Below, piece after piece: positions 44,797 to 53,237 of a stretch of 64,000 nt of DNA; positions within the stretch are counted from its first letter, which is position 1, and the number at the start of each line of letters is the position of its first letter. Under the pieces are notes generated by a model, which did no database searches, was not told the origin of the DNA, and worked only from the letters and a program-made list of their open reading frames with translations. Origin of the DNA: Trichormus sp. NMC-1 (GTDB lineage Bacteria > Cyanobacteriota > Cyanobacteriia > Cyanobacteriales > Nostocaceae); the NCBI RefSeq assembly GCF_001858025.1, contig NZ_LZQD01000002.1, positions 637,421-701,420 on the forward strand, in the 5' to 3' direction. A program made the translations under genes and the position numbers.

Positions 44797-45027
44797 CGGC
44801 TCTTGCCTTGAATAAATTTACTGGATAGTTTTACTACAGTCTTATTTGTCTGATTTTCCCCTGAAAGGGTCACTAAATACCTGATTAATTACACAATTTA
44901 TATTGAACAAATATCGTCAGTGACTCAGGAAAATTCTATGAGCCATAATAAAATGGCTATTGTCAATCTCAGCCCAGTATAGCTTAGAATATAGACGATA
45001 TTTATCTATCTCAGTGGGAGCCGTACA

Positions 45028-45312
45028 ATGTCTGATCAGTTCTCTTCAGAAATTAGCGATCGCATCTGCAAACACATGAATGAGGATCATGCCAATGCTG
45101 TTGTAATCTACGCACAGGCTTTTGGAACTGTAAAAAATGCTACAGCAGCCCAGATGCTGGCAATTGATGCTGAGGGTATGGATTTAACCGCACAGGTGAA
45201 CGGAGAAACAGTACCAGTTCGCATTCAGTTTGATCATGTTTTAACAGATGCGGAAGATGCTCATCAAACCTTGATTGCAATGGTGAAACAAGCACGGGTG
45301 AAAGCAGAGTAA
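45028..45312 (+). CDS. DUF2470-domain protein
   Basis: 94 residues. It is a stand-alone DUF2470 domain: SDRICKHMNEDHANAVVIYAQAFG at the start and the IDAEGMDL motif in the middle. In larger proteins this domain sits C-terminal to a pyridoxamine-oxidase-like split barrel and is linked to haem or tetrapyrrole metabolism (HugZ/GluTR-binding proteins). Here the barrel is missing. ATG with GGGAG 11 bp upstream. Function of the free domain is unknown. Confidence 0.85.
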   Translation: MSDQFSSEISDRICKHMNEDHANAVVIYAQAFGTVKNATAAQMLAIDAEGMDLTAQVNGETVPVRIQFDHVLTDAEDAHQTLIAMVKQARVKAE

Positions 45313-45346
45313 GGGACTTGCAAATAAAAAAATACCCAATCGCTTT

Positions 45347-45392
45347 TAGGGCAGGGAGCAGGGGGCAGGGAGCAGGGGGCAGAAAGCAGGGA
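45347..45392. repeat. GGGAGCA/GGGGGCA heptamer array
   Basis: About six drifting copies of AGGGAGCAGGGGGC in the 295-bp gap after the DUF2470 gene. No gene is seen in that gap. Confidence 0.8.
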
Positions 45393-45607
45393 GATGAAAA
45401 GTAATTTTGATTCGGTAAAATTGGATAATTTATTTTTTGGAGTTCCCTAAAAACAGCCTCAAATACTCTAATTTTTTGGCTTTTTTGGATCATTAACAAC
45501 TACATTGTTAAGTGATATTACAAACCTTGGCAAAATATTGAGAAATTGACCGCTAGTCAAACATAGCTTTAAGGTAGAACCTATAGGATAAAATTGAGGC
45601 AAATAAG

Positions 45608-45925
45608 ATGAATAAAAATAATATTCAAAACTATCGGTTTGTCTGCACCTTGACTTTTGGTGATATTTACGGTCAAATCATTGTTTGGTTAATCACAATT
45701 ACTATCAGTTTAGCCTCAGCGTTGGCGCTGATGGGTGCGAGAAGACCAGTGTATGCTTTAGCGACAGTCGGATTAGTAGTTTTTCTGACACTGCCTTTCT
45801 TGCTGTTTGCCTTTGTGACGACATTGTTAAATCATATTGAATTAATTGCTATAGAACCGGGAACAAAGACTGAACCTATACCCGGTAATATTTCTCAGCA
45901 ACAACCTGTACAAGCAACTAGTTGA
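45608..45925 (+). CDS. Small two-helix membrane protein
   Basis: 105 residues. Two membrane segments at about 19-40 (IYGQIIVWLITITISLASALALMG) and 50-74 (ALATVGLVVFLTLPFLLFAFVTTLLN), with a soluble Pro/Gln-rich C-terminal tail of 27 residues. Not recognised. A Shine-Dalgarno-like AGG precedes the ATG (GAGGCAAATAAG). It has its own terminator at 45978 and lies 100 bp upstream of sdhA. Function unknown; a membrane anchor for sdhA is conceivable from position but there is no haem-ligand pattern. Confidence 0.65.
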   Translation: MNKNNIQNYRFVCTLTFGDIYGQIIVWLITITISLASALALMGARRPVYALATVGLVVFLTLPFLLFAFVTTLLNHIELIAIEPGTKTEPIPGNISQQQPVQATS

Positions 45926-45932
45926 TAAATTG

Positions 45933-45960
45933 GTAGGGGCGTATTGCAATACGCCCCTAC
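45933..45960. repeat. Dispersed 28-bp palindrome, copy 3
   Basis: A perfect copy of the palindrome with half-site GTAGGGGCGTATTG, identical to 27133-27160. It sits 8 bp after the stop of the small membrane protein gene. Confidence 0.9.
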
Positions 45961-45977
45961 AGATAACTTAAGATAAC

Positions 45978-46006
45978 ATCCCTGTCTAGAGGCAGGGTAT
46001 TTTTTT
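45978..46006 (+). terminator. Intrinsic terminator before sdhA
   Basis: Stem CCCTG/CAGGG with an 8-base loop, followed by TATTTTTTT. It lies between the small membrane protein gene and sdhA. Confidence 0.8.
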
Positions 46007-46024
46007 GCAATGTGAGTTAAATTT

Positions 46025-47752
46025 ATGTTAGAGCATGATGTAATTATTGTTGGTGGTGGTTTGGCGGGATGTCGGGCTGCGCTAGAAATTGCCCGCACTG
46101 ACCCTAGTTTAAATGTGGCAGTAGTTGCCAAAACCCATCCGATTCGTTCTCATTCAGTTGCTGCTCAAGGTGGTATGGCGGCATCTTTGAAAAATGTTGA
46201 CCCAGAAGATAGTTGGGAAGCACACGCTTTTGATACTGTCAAGGGTTCTGATTATTTGGCAGACCAAGACGCTGTAGCTATTCTCACCCAAGAAGCGCCC
46301 AATGTGGTGATTGATTTAGAACACATGGGAGTTTTGTTTTCGCGTCTTGCTGATGGTAAAATTGCTCAACGGGCTTTTGGTGGACATTCCCACAACCGCA
46401 CTTGTTACGCTGCTGATAAAACTGGTCATGCAATTCTGCACGAGTTGGTGAATAATTTACGGCGTTATGGTGTGCAGATTTACGAAGAATGGTATGTAAT
46501 GCGCCTGATTTTAGAAGATGGTCAGGCTAAAGGTTTGGTGATGTTTCACCTGTTGGATGGGCAAATTGAGGTGGTGCGGGCAAAGGCGGTGATGTTTGCG
46601 ACGGGGGGATATGGTCGCGTTTATAACACTACTTCTAATGATTATGCTTCGACTGGTGACGGTTTAGCAATGACTGCGATCGCTGGTTTGCCTTTAGAAG
46701 ATATGGAATTTGTACAGTTTCATCCCACCGGTTTATATCCTGTAGGAGTGCTGATTTCCGAGGCTGTGCGCGGGGAAGGGGCGTATTTGATTAATGCTGA
46801 TGGCGATCGCTTTATGGCTAATTATGCCCCTAGTAGAATGGAATTGGCTCCTCGTGATATTACCTCAAGAGCGATCGCTTATGAAATTCGTGCTGGACGG
46901 GGTGTAAATTCTGATGGTAGCCCAGGTGGTAAATTTGTCTACCTTGATTTGCGTCATCTGGGTAAAGAAAAAATCATGAGTCGCGTTCCCTTCTGTTGGG
47001 AAGAAGCCCATCGTTTGGTAGGTGTAGATGCAGTCACTCAACCCATGCCAGTACGTCCCACAATCCATTATTGCATGGGTGGTATACCAGTGAACACAGA
47101 TGGACAAGTCCGCAGCAGTGCAGATGACTTAGTAGAAGGCTTTTTTGCTGCTGGGGAAACCTCTTGCGTTTCCGTTCATGGTGCAAACCGTCTCGGTAGT
47201 AATTCGCTATTAGAATGTGTAGTTTATGGCAAACGCACAGGGGCAAGTATAGCCAGATATGTGCAGAACCGCAAATTACCAAATGTAAATGAGCAACATT
47301 ATATTACCGAAGCAAAACAACAAATTCAATCTTTACTAGAACAACCAGGAAAATATCGTATTAACCAAATTCGTCAAGAATTTCAAGACACAATGACGCA
47401 ATATTGTGGAGTTTTTAGAACAGAAGAATTAATGCAAAAAGGTTTGGAGAAACTTGAAGCATTACAACAACAATATCCACAGATTTATTTAGATGATAAA
47501 GGCACTTGTTGGAATACTGAATTAGTAGAAGCTTTAGAATTGCAGAGTTTAATGGTAGTAGGACAGACAATTTTAGCATCAGCTTTAAATCGTCAAGAAA
47601 GTCGCGGCGCACATTTTCGAGAAGATTTCCCAAATAGAGATGATAGTCAATTTCTGCAACACACAATGGCTTATTATTCACCTGCGGGAATTGATATTCA
47701 ATATCGTCCGGTAATGATTAATATGTTTGAGCCAAAGGAGAGGAAGTATTAG
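46025..47752 (+). CDS. sdhA: Succinate dehydrogenase / fumarate reductase flavoprotein subunit
   Basis: 575 residues. Oxidises succinate to fumarate and feeds electrons to the thylakoid or plasma-membrane quinone pool. FAD-binding GGGLAGCRAALE (residues about 10-21), HSVAAQGGMAASL, the histidyl-FAD region and RAFGGHSHNRTCYAADKTGH, the substrate site PTIHYCMGGI and SVHGANRLGSNSLLECVVYG are all present. C-terminal domain complete. No sdhB or membrane anchor gene is adjacent, as usual in cyanobacteria where sdh genes are dispersed. Terminator at 47763. Confidence 0.95.
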   Translation: MLEHDVIIVGGGLAGCRAALEIARTDPSLNVAVVAKTHPIRSHSVAAQGGMAASLKNVDPEDSWEAHAFDTVKGSDYLADQDAVAILTQEAPNVVIDLEHMGVLFSRLADGKIAQRAFGGHSHNRTCYAADKTGHAILHELVNNLRRYGVQIYEEWYVMRLILEDGQAKGLVMFHLLDGQIEVVRAKAVMFATGGYGRVYNTTSNDYASTGDGLAMTAIAGLPLEDMEFVQFHPTGLYPVGVLISEAVRGEGAYLINADGDRFMANYAPSRMELAPRDITSRAIAYEIRAGRGVNSDGSPGGKFVYLDLRHLGKEKIMSRVPFCWEEAHRLVGVDAVTQPMPVRPTIHYCMGGIPVNTDGQVRSSADDLVEGFFAAGETSCVSVHGANRLGSNSLLECVVYGKRTGASIARYVQNRKLPNVNEQHYITEAKQQIQSLLEQPGKYRINQIRQEFQDTMTQYCGVFRTEELMQKGLEKLEALQQQYPQIYLDDKGTCWNTELVEALELQSLMVVGQTILASALNRQESRGAHFREDFPNRDDSQFLQHTMAYYSPAGIDIQYRPVMINMFEPKERKY

Positions 47753-47762
47753 AATTTGAATA

Positions 47763-47799
47763 AATGTCTGATATGGCTAGGCTATCAGACATTTATTTT
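47763..47799 (+). terminator. Intrinsic terminator after sdhA
   Basis: Stem AATGTCTGATA with TATCAGACATT around a 9-base loop, followed by TATTTTC. It begins 10 bp after the sdhA stop. Confidence 0.85.
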
Positions 47800-47858
47800 C
47801 ATTTACGGGTAATTTGTTGTGTTGCGCTGTTGCTTAAACCAACCTACATTTTTACATT

Positions 47859-48560
47859 TTAAATTGTGTCTGGATCAATATTTAATTCTCTCAATTTTGC
47901 AGCTAACCGTTCTGCTTTTCTTGCTTCTTCTTCTGCTCTTTCAGTTTGTATTTCTGCGGTTTCTTCAGGTGTGGGAACTAATTTTTCTTCTGGTGTAAAA
48001 TACCGCAATAAACCCTCATGAATTCCTAAATATAACCCTAACTGCTTACTCCACAAATGTCCTTTTTCATTTGCTTCTAGAGGTTGATATTCTCCATCTA
48101 CTAAATGAAAACCTGCAAATTCTAATGTATAAGGATCGAACCAAAAATAATCTGGTGTGCGGAAAGTATTTTGATAAAGTTCTTTTTTAAATTCTCTATC
48201 TGTATTAGCTGTAGTTGGTGAAAGAATTTCTAAAATGAAATTCGGATATTTACCGTCTTCTTCCCAAACTACCCAACTTTTGCGAGTTTTGCGTTCAGTT
48301 CCTAAAACTACAAAGAAATCTGGACCCCGGAAATATTCTGATTTTTTTTGGTTAGGACTATAGTAAATGCTGAGATTTCCAGCAGCGTAAAAATCATTTC
48401 TATCTTTCCACAGCCATTTGATACATTTGATTAAGAGCATAATTTGCTCTAGATGCAGTTCTGTTTCCACGGGAGGTTCGTCACTATATAAATCACCTGG
48501 AGGAAAAATTACATCTTGGGAGATGTTTTGTTGAGCTTCTAATTCTTGAGCAATGATCAT
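47859..48560 (-). CDS. Uma2-family (DUF820) PD-(D/E)XK nuclease-like protein
   Basis: 233 residues. Uma2 proteins are hugely expanded in cyanobacteria and have a restriction-endonuclease fold. Visible core: RGPDFFVVLG and YPNFILEILSPTTANTDREFKKELYQ, which give the acidic and Glu residues of the PD-(D/E)XK site, followed by YFWFDPYTLEFAGFHL. The last 35 residues are charged helix (AEIQTERAEEEARKAERL), a common Uma2 tail. Substrate unknown. Its 3' end and flank are duplicated at 35598-35682. Confidence 0.92.
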   Translation of the reverse strand: MIIAQELEAQQNISQDVIFPPGDLYSDEPPVETELHLEQIMLLIKCIKWLWKDRNDFYAAGNLSIYYSPNQKKSEYFRGPDFFVVLGTERKTRKSWVVWEEDGKYPNFILEILSPTTANTDREFKKELYQNTFRTPDYFWFDPYTLEFAGFHLVDGEYQPLEANEKGHLWSKQLGLYLGIHEGLLRYFTPEEKLVPTPEETAEIQTERAEEEARKAERLAAKLRELNIDPDTI

Positions 48561-48602
48561 AAAATTGATATAGCATCAAGTAGTTATTTGTTTATTATAG
48601 CA

Positions 48603-48643
48603 TTTTGTCTGATAGCGTAGCCACGCTACGCTATCAGACAAAA
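48603..48643. repeat. Perfect 18-bp-stem hairpin
   Basis: TTTTGTCTGATAGCGTAG pairs perfectly with CTACGCTATCAGACAAAA around the loop CCACG. It lies between two minus-strand genes and may end transcription in either direction or be a REP-type mobile hairpin. TGTCTGATA arms also occur in the sdhA terminator. Confidence 0.85.
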
Positions 48644-48703
48644 GATATTTAATCTCTTCATCCTGTAAATCCTTAAATCCTGTAAATCCTGATTCAGACA
48701 TTT

Positions 48704-49015
48704 TCACGGCTTAATTAAAGATTCCTCAGACTGACGATATTTAGCAATTAACTTACGTTGTTTTAGGGGTGAATAAAGCAGCATAGAAAGTGCAGGTAAA
48801 CTTGTTCCAGTTAGTGCTAATAAAATAAATGGATTCAGAAAGCCTATTATTATTCCTGCTCCTACACTAGCTCCAAATCCTAGAATGAGTCGCACCTGCA
48901 TAATTACCTCTTCTTGCCCTGTATTAATATTTGTTACTAACCAGGTAATCCTACCACCTTCTCGGTTACGTCCTAGTTCTCTAATAACGTGATAGCCGTG
49001 TTCGTGGAAATCCAT
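48704..49015 (-). CDS. Kinase N-lobe-like stub fused to a membrane segment
   Basis: 103 residues from the ATG at 49015. The first about 40 residues (DFHEHGYHVIRELGRNREGG and onward to RITWLVTNINTG) look like the glycine-rich loop region of a cyanobacterial Ser/Thr protein kinase, where homologues continue VVIKQF. Here the lysine strand reads VIMQVRL, so the ATP lysine is missing, and two hydrophobic segments follow immediately (LILGFGASVGAGIIIGFLNPF; ILLALTGTSLPALSMLLY). A much longer frame up to 49339 exists but its extra part lacks protein character and overlaps glcD. It is either a decayed kinase or a small membrane protein that borrowed an N-lobe. Confidence 0.55.
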   Translation of the reverse strand: MDFHEHGYHVIRELGRNREGGRITWLVTNINTGQEEVIMQVRLILGFGASVGAGIIIGFLNPFILLALTGTSLPALSMLLYSPLKQRKLIAKYRQSEESLIKP

Positions 49016-49220
49016 ATTTAGACAGAGGTAAGTGTGATATTTGAGTTTTATTTTAATACCGTAGCATAAGAGAAGAGGTAGAACAAAAAAACTAATGGTT
49101 ATATATGTATCAAAAACCCTCCTCTTCTTTGCGTCTCTGCGTGAGAAAAAAACAACTTCCATAACCACACAAATAGCCTTAAAGTAAAGATAAACATCTA
49201 CCACCAATAAACAAAACCCT

Positions 49221-50702
49221 ATGCTTACCCAAGATAAAGAACAAGATAAAAAACAAATCAACTGGAAACCCATCATCAAAAAATTCATCGCTGTCCTGGG
49301 TGAAAAAGGAGTAGTAAAACGCCGAGAAGAACTCCTCACTTATGAATGCGACGGCTTAACCAGCTATCGCCAAACACCCCCAGTTGCAGTTTTACCACGC
49401 ACCACAGAACAAGTAGCCGCAATCGTCAAAATTTGTAATCAATACTCCGTCCCCTTCATTGCACGAGGTTCAGGAACTGGTTTATCTGGTGGCGCTTTAC
49501 CATCAGAAGATTCGGTTTTAATTGTTACTTCCTTAATGCGGCAAATTATTAAAATTGATTTAGAAAATCAACGTGCAGTTGTTCAACCAGGAGTCATTAA
49601 TAGCTGGGTGACACAAGCCGTTAGCGGTGCTGGATTTTATTATGCACCAGATCCTTCAAGCCAAATTATCTGCTCAATTGGTGGCAATATTGCCGAAAAT
49701 TCAGGTGGAGTACATTGTTTAAAATATGGTGTCACCACTAACCACGTTTTGGGTTTAAAACTTGTGCTTCCTGACGGTTCAATTGTTGATGTTGGTGGAC
49801 AAATTCCCGAAATACCAGGTTATGATTTAACAGGTGTATTTGTCGGTTCAGAAGGAACTTTAGGAATTGCGACAGAAATCACTTTGCGAATTCTCAAAAG
49901 TGCAGAATCAATTTGTGTGCTTTTAGCAGATTTTACCAGTGTTGAAGATGCAGCCGCAACTGTATCTGATATCATCAGCGCGGGAATTATTCCTGGTGGG
50001 ATGGAAATGATGGATAATATTAGTATTAATGCAGTAGAAGATGTTGTTGCTACAAATTGTTATCCTCGTGATGCCACGGCAATTTTATTAGTAGAAATTG
50101 ATGGTTTAGAAATTGAAGTTGATGTCAATAAAAAGCGAGTAGCTGAAATTTGTAAAAAGAATAGGGCGCGAAATATCACGACTGCAAATGATCCAGAAAC
50201 GAGATTAAAATTGTGGAAAGGAAGAAAAGCCGCTTTTGCTGCTGCTGGAAATTTAAGCCCTGATTATTATGTACAAGATGGGGTAATTCCTCGGACTCAA
50301 TTACCTTATGTATTAAATGAAATTGAGGCTTTAAGTCAAAAATATGGTTATCCAATTGCTAATGTGTTTCATGCTGGAGATGGTAATTTACATCCTTTGA
50401 TTTTATTTGATAATTCTGTACATGGTGCATTAGAAAAAGTTGAAGAATTAGGTGGAGAAATTCTGAGATTGTGTGTGAAAGTCGGTGGTAGCATTTCTGG
50501 TGAACATGGTATTGGTGCTGATAAAAAATGTTATATGCCAGATATGTTTAGTGACGCTGATTTAGAAACTATGCAATGGGTAAGACAGGTTTTTAATCCT
50601 CAAGGTTTAGCAAATCCTGGGAAGATTTTTCCCACTCCTCGCACTTGTGGAGAAGCAGCAAAAGCTTCAATTCAGCAATTTCCGGGAGTGGAGAAATTTT
50701 AA
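49221..50702 (+). CDS. glcD: FAD-linked oxidase, glycolate oxidase subunit GlcD-like
   Basis: 493 residues. VAO/PCMH-type flavoprotein that oxidises glycolate or D-lactate; in cyanobacteria the GlcD homologue works as glycolate dehydrogenase in photorespiration. FAD-binding PP-loop: RGSGTGLSGGALP, DPSSQIICSIGGNIAENSGGVHCLKYG; C-terminal cap with NVFHAGDGNLHP and GGSISGEHGIGADKK, which carry the catalytic His residues. Complete length. Monocistronic, with a palindrome at 50747 about 45 bp after the stop. No glcE or glcF adjacent. Confidence 0.92.
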   Translation: MLTQDKEQDKKQINWKPIIKKFIAVLGEKGVVKRREELLTYECDGLTSYRQTPPVAVLPRTTEQVAAIVKICNQYSVPFIARGSGTGLSGGALPSEDSVLIVTSLMRQIIKIDLENQRAVVQPGVINSWVTQAVSGAGFYYAPDPSSQIICSIGGNIAENSGGVHCLKYGVTTNHVLGLKLVLPDGSIVDVGGQIPEIPGYDLTGVFVGSEGTLGIATEITLRILKSAESICVLLADFTSVEDAAATVSDIISAGIIPGGMEMMDNISINAVEDVVATNCYPRDATAILLVEIDGLEIEVDVNKKRVAEICKKNRARNITTANDPETRLKLWKGRKAAFAAAGNLSPDYYVQDGVIPRTQLPYVLNEIEALSQKYGYPIANVFHAGDGNLHPLILFDNSVHGALEKVEELGGEILRLCVKVGGSISGEHGIGADKKCYMPDMFSDADLETMQWVRQVFNPQGLANPGKIFPTPRTCGEAAKASIQQFPGVEKF

Positions 50703-50746
50703 TTAGCAAGCAAAGTATAAGTTAATACTATTTGTTTACAAACACA

Positions 50747-50779
50747 ATATCCCCGACTTCTTCAAGAAGTCGGGGATAT
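50747..50779. repeat. Palindrome with CCCCGACTTCTT arms
   Basis: 16-bp arms (ATATCCCCGACTTCTT and its complement) around a single base. The same sequence type is common in cyanobacterial intergenic DNA. Because it has no T run it may be a REP-like element that also helps end glcD transcription. Confidence 0.8.
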
Positions 50780-50904
50780 GCACCTTTAAATCTACAATTT
50801 TTTTATTATTTTATCAACAAATCTTGATATCATTACATAATCCTGATAAATATAAGTTGATTTTGTAGTTATATATAGAGGATAAAACTAAGTCTAGTTT
50901 CCCA

Positions 50905-52143
50905 ATGAATAGGGTGTTACGCCGTTGTTTTTTATTATTCCTATGTTTAGGATTTGTATTCAGTTTAACCGTATTGCCAATTTCTTCAACTTTGGGTTCT
51001 CCTGAAAAAACAAGTCTTGTCACTACAGAAATTCGTGGCGTTTGGTTGACTAATGTTGCTAGTGGTGTACTTTTTGTTCCTTGGGGTATTAACCGCGCTA
51101 TCAATCAATTAGCAGCACTCAATTTTAATACAATTTATCCCGTAGTTTGGAATCGAGGTTACACTTTCTATAAAAGTGATGTTGCTAAAAGTATAACGGG
51201 TGAAGATGTTCAACCTTTTCTCAATTTTGTGCATGGGGGAAATGACGTTTTAGCTAAGTTGGTAAGGTTGGCAAAAAATCAAAATTTGAGTGTGATTCCT
51301 TGGTTTGAATATGGGTTAATGACTCCACCTAATTCTAAATTAGCAAAGTTACATCCGGAATGGTTGACAATTGGACAACAAGGCATAAATTCTGTTGATG
51401 AAAATCTACCGGAAGAAATAGATAATGGCACGTTTAATCGACAAGCTTGGCTAAATCCTCTGCACCCACAAGTACAGAAGTTTCTCAAAAGTTTAATTTT
51501 GGAAGTTGTTAAAAATTACGATGTAGATGGAATTCAAGTTGATGATCATTTTGGAATGCCTGTACAATTTGGTTATGATTATTTCACTATTAAACTTTAT
51601 CAAAAAGAACATTTAGGTAAAAGTCCACCTAGCAATCCTTTTGATGCAGAATGGATGCGCTGGAGAGCAAATAAAATTACTGATTTCATGTTCCAAATCA
51701 ATAAAGAGGTAAAAGCAATTAAGCCTCATGCGAAAATATCTCTTTCTCCAAACTCACAGTATTTTGCCTATAAATACTATTTACAAGATTGGGAAAATTG
51801 GGTAAATAAAGGTTTTGTAGATGAATTGATTTTGCAGGTATATCGAGATGATAAGAATTCTTTTATTGCCGAAATTGAAAAACCTGCGGTACAATCAGCT
51901 TTGACGAAGATTCCTGTAAGTATTGGCATATCAACAGGAACTTTAATCAATCCTGTGGAGATTAATCGCATTAAAGAAAAAGTCCAAATTGTGCGGGAAC
52001 ACAATTTCTTTGGCTTCTCTTTTTTCTATTGGGAAAGTTTGTGGGGTTACATTTCTCCCGAATCACCTCAAAAGCGGAGAAATGCTTTTTTGGAAATGTT
52101 TTATAACAAAGCTGTCAAACCTTTAAACCTGAAAAAAGTGTGA
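50905..52143 (+). CDS. GHL10 (DUF187) family glycoside hydrolase
   Basis: 412 residues. A signal peptide (residues 1-32, ending ISSTLGS) indicates export. The rest is a TIM barrel of the hypothetical glycoside hydrolase GHL10 family: TTEIRGVWLTNVASGVLF at the start, FNTIYPVVWNRGYTFY, VDGIQVDDHFGMP with the likely catalytic Asp residues, and GFSFFYWESLWGY near the end. Substrate may be peptidoglycan or exopolysaccharide; this is inferred from relatives. The next gene starts in a TGATG overlap and is coupled. Confidence 0.88.
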   Translation: MNRVLRRCFLLFLCLGFVFSLTVLPISSTLGSPEKTSLVTTEIRGVWLTNVASGVLFVPWGINRAINQLAALNFNTIYPVVWNRGYTFYKSDVAKSITGEDVQPFLNFVHGGNDVLAKLVRLAKNQNLSVIPWFEYGLMTPPNSKLAKLHPEWLTIGQQGINSVDENLPEEIDNGTFNRQAWLNPLHPQVQKFLKSLILEVVKNYDVDGIQVDDHFGMPVQFGYDYFTIKLYQKEHLGKSPPSNPFDAEWMRWRANKITDFMFQINKEVKAIKPHAKISLSPNSQYFAYKYYLQDWENWVNKGFVDELILQVYRDDKNSFIAEIEKPAVQSALTKIPVSIGISTGTLINPVEINRIKEKVQIVREHNFFGFSFFYWESLWGYISPESPQKRRNAFLEMFYNKAVKPLNLKKV

Positions 52144-52724
52144 TGCAATTAGCATTTAAAAAACCTAAATATAGTATTTTGAGTTTTACATCTTTGTGGA
52201 TTTTTGCCACTTTGGGTGGTTTTTTATTAAGTTTGCTGTGGATTGAAATTGGTGAAAAGTCGGATATTGGTTTGCTAGAAGCAGGTATAGGTGGATTAGC
52301 GATCGCACTCCCCCAATCTTATATACTCAGACATAGAATCTTTCCCCTGGGCTGGATATTATCCACCATTTTCAGTTGGGTGCTAATTGCGGCTATTGGT
52401 GTCGGTGCGGTAGGTTGGTGTGTACCCTCAAGTGAATTTTTCCCTCTGAGAATTTTCTTAGGGATTATTTCCGGAAGTATAGGCGGTTTAGTCATTGGTC
52501 TGGCACAATGGTGGATAGCAATGCCTCAATCAGTTCCTTGGGTATGGTGTTGGATGTTTGTGAGTTCCGCAAGTTGGGCTGTTGCTGTTTCCACTGGTTC
52601 GGCTGTAGGGCTATTTCTGCACCGTCTCACACAGTTATTTTTAGGTGAAGTTGTCGGTTTAGCTATTACCTGGTTGATTGTGGGAGTCTTGACAGGAATT
52701 AGCGCTTATAAATTGCTTAAATAA
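52143..52724 (+). CDS. Polytopic membrane protein of unknown function
   Basis: 193 residues from the ATG at 52143, which shares its A with the previous TGA stop (TGATG); a GTG at 52140 is also possible. Five or six hydrophobic segments with many Gly, Trp and Ser: LWIFATLGGFLLSLLWIEIG, IFSWVLIAAIGVGAVGW, ISGSIGGLVIGLAQWW and others. The paired GGLxIxLxQ elements suggest an internal duplication. Not recognised. Coupling to the glycoside hydrolase gene suggests a shared task at the envelope. Confidence 0.7.
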   Translation: MQLAFKKPKYSILSFTSLWIFATLGGFLLSLLWIEIGEKSDIGLLEAGIGGLAIALPQSYILRHRIFPLGWILSTIFSWVLIAAIGVGAVGWCVPSSEFFPLRIFLGIISGSIGGLVIGLAQWWIAMPQSVPWVWCWMFVSSASWAVAVSTGSAVGLFLHRLTQLFLGEVVGLAITWLIVGVLTGISAYKLLK

Positions 52725-53237
52725 CTTTTAACCGCTCATGAGGAGATATTTCCACGAAAACATCTTGACGATAATGTAAAGATTTGTTAAAATTATGGAA
52801 TTTACCTAAGTCTGTAACTCAGTATATGCAATAATAACAAAGCATAACTAAAAATACTTTCAGTATCATTCCCCGAAAATACAAATGTATTTTTGCCTGC
52901 AAACATCAGGAATGCTTGAGTTTACGCCTATTCACTGGGTGGGCTTAATTAAATATAATATCTCTTTGCAAACCTCTCCCCGACTACAAAGGGAGAGGAT
53001 TTTAGTCTCCCCTTCTCTATTAGGGAAGGGGTTGGGGGTGAGGTCAGTATTTGTGTTTAATTACACTATTTTATGTAGCTTAAGCCAATTTTGGATTAGA
53101 AGTAAACAAAGATATATATCCATGAACAAAATCTGAACAATACTTAGCTTTAGGCGCTAAGGGAAATTTGTTATCAGCATTAATATGTAAGAGAGAGCGC
53201 CTAGATCGAGTCAGCAGTCCAAAATAGAGGCTCTCCC
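52725..53237. other. Intergenic region with dispersed C/G-rich repeat
   Basis: 513 bp. At 52968-53045 there is a CCTCTCCCCGACTAC / GGGAGAGG / AAGGGGTTGGGGG repeat like those at 18725-18930. I see no gene. The start region of the next gene has a possible GAGG Shine-Dalgarno site (AGAGGCTCTCCC) before ATG. Confidence 0.6.

Noticed and set aside
48704-49339. 211-codon version of the kinase-stub gene
   Set aside because: Its first 108 codons overlap the glcD start region on the other strand and lack protein character; the ATG at 49015 begins the recognisable part.
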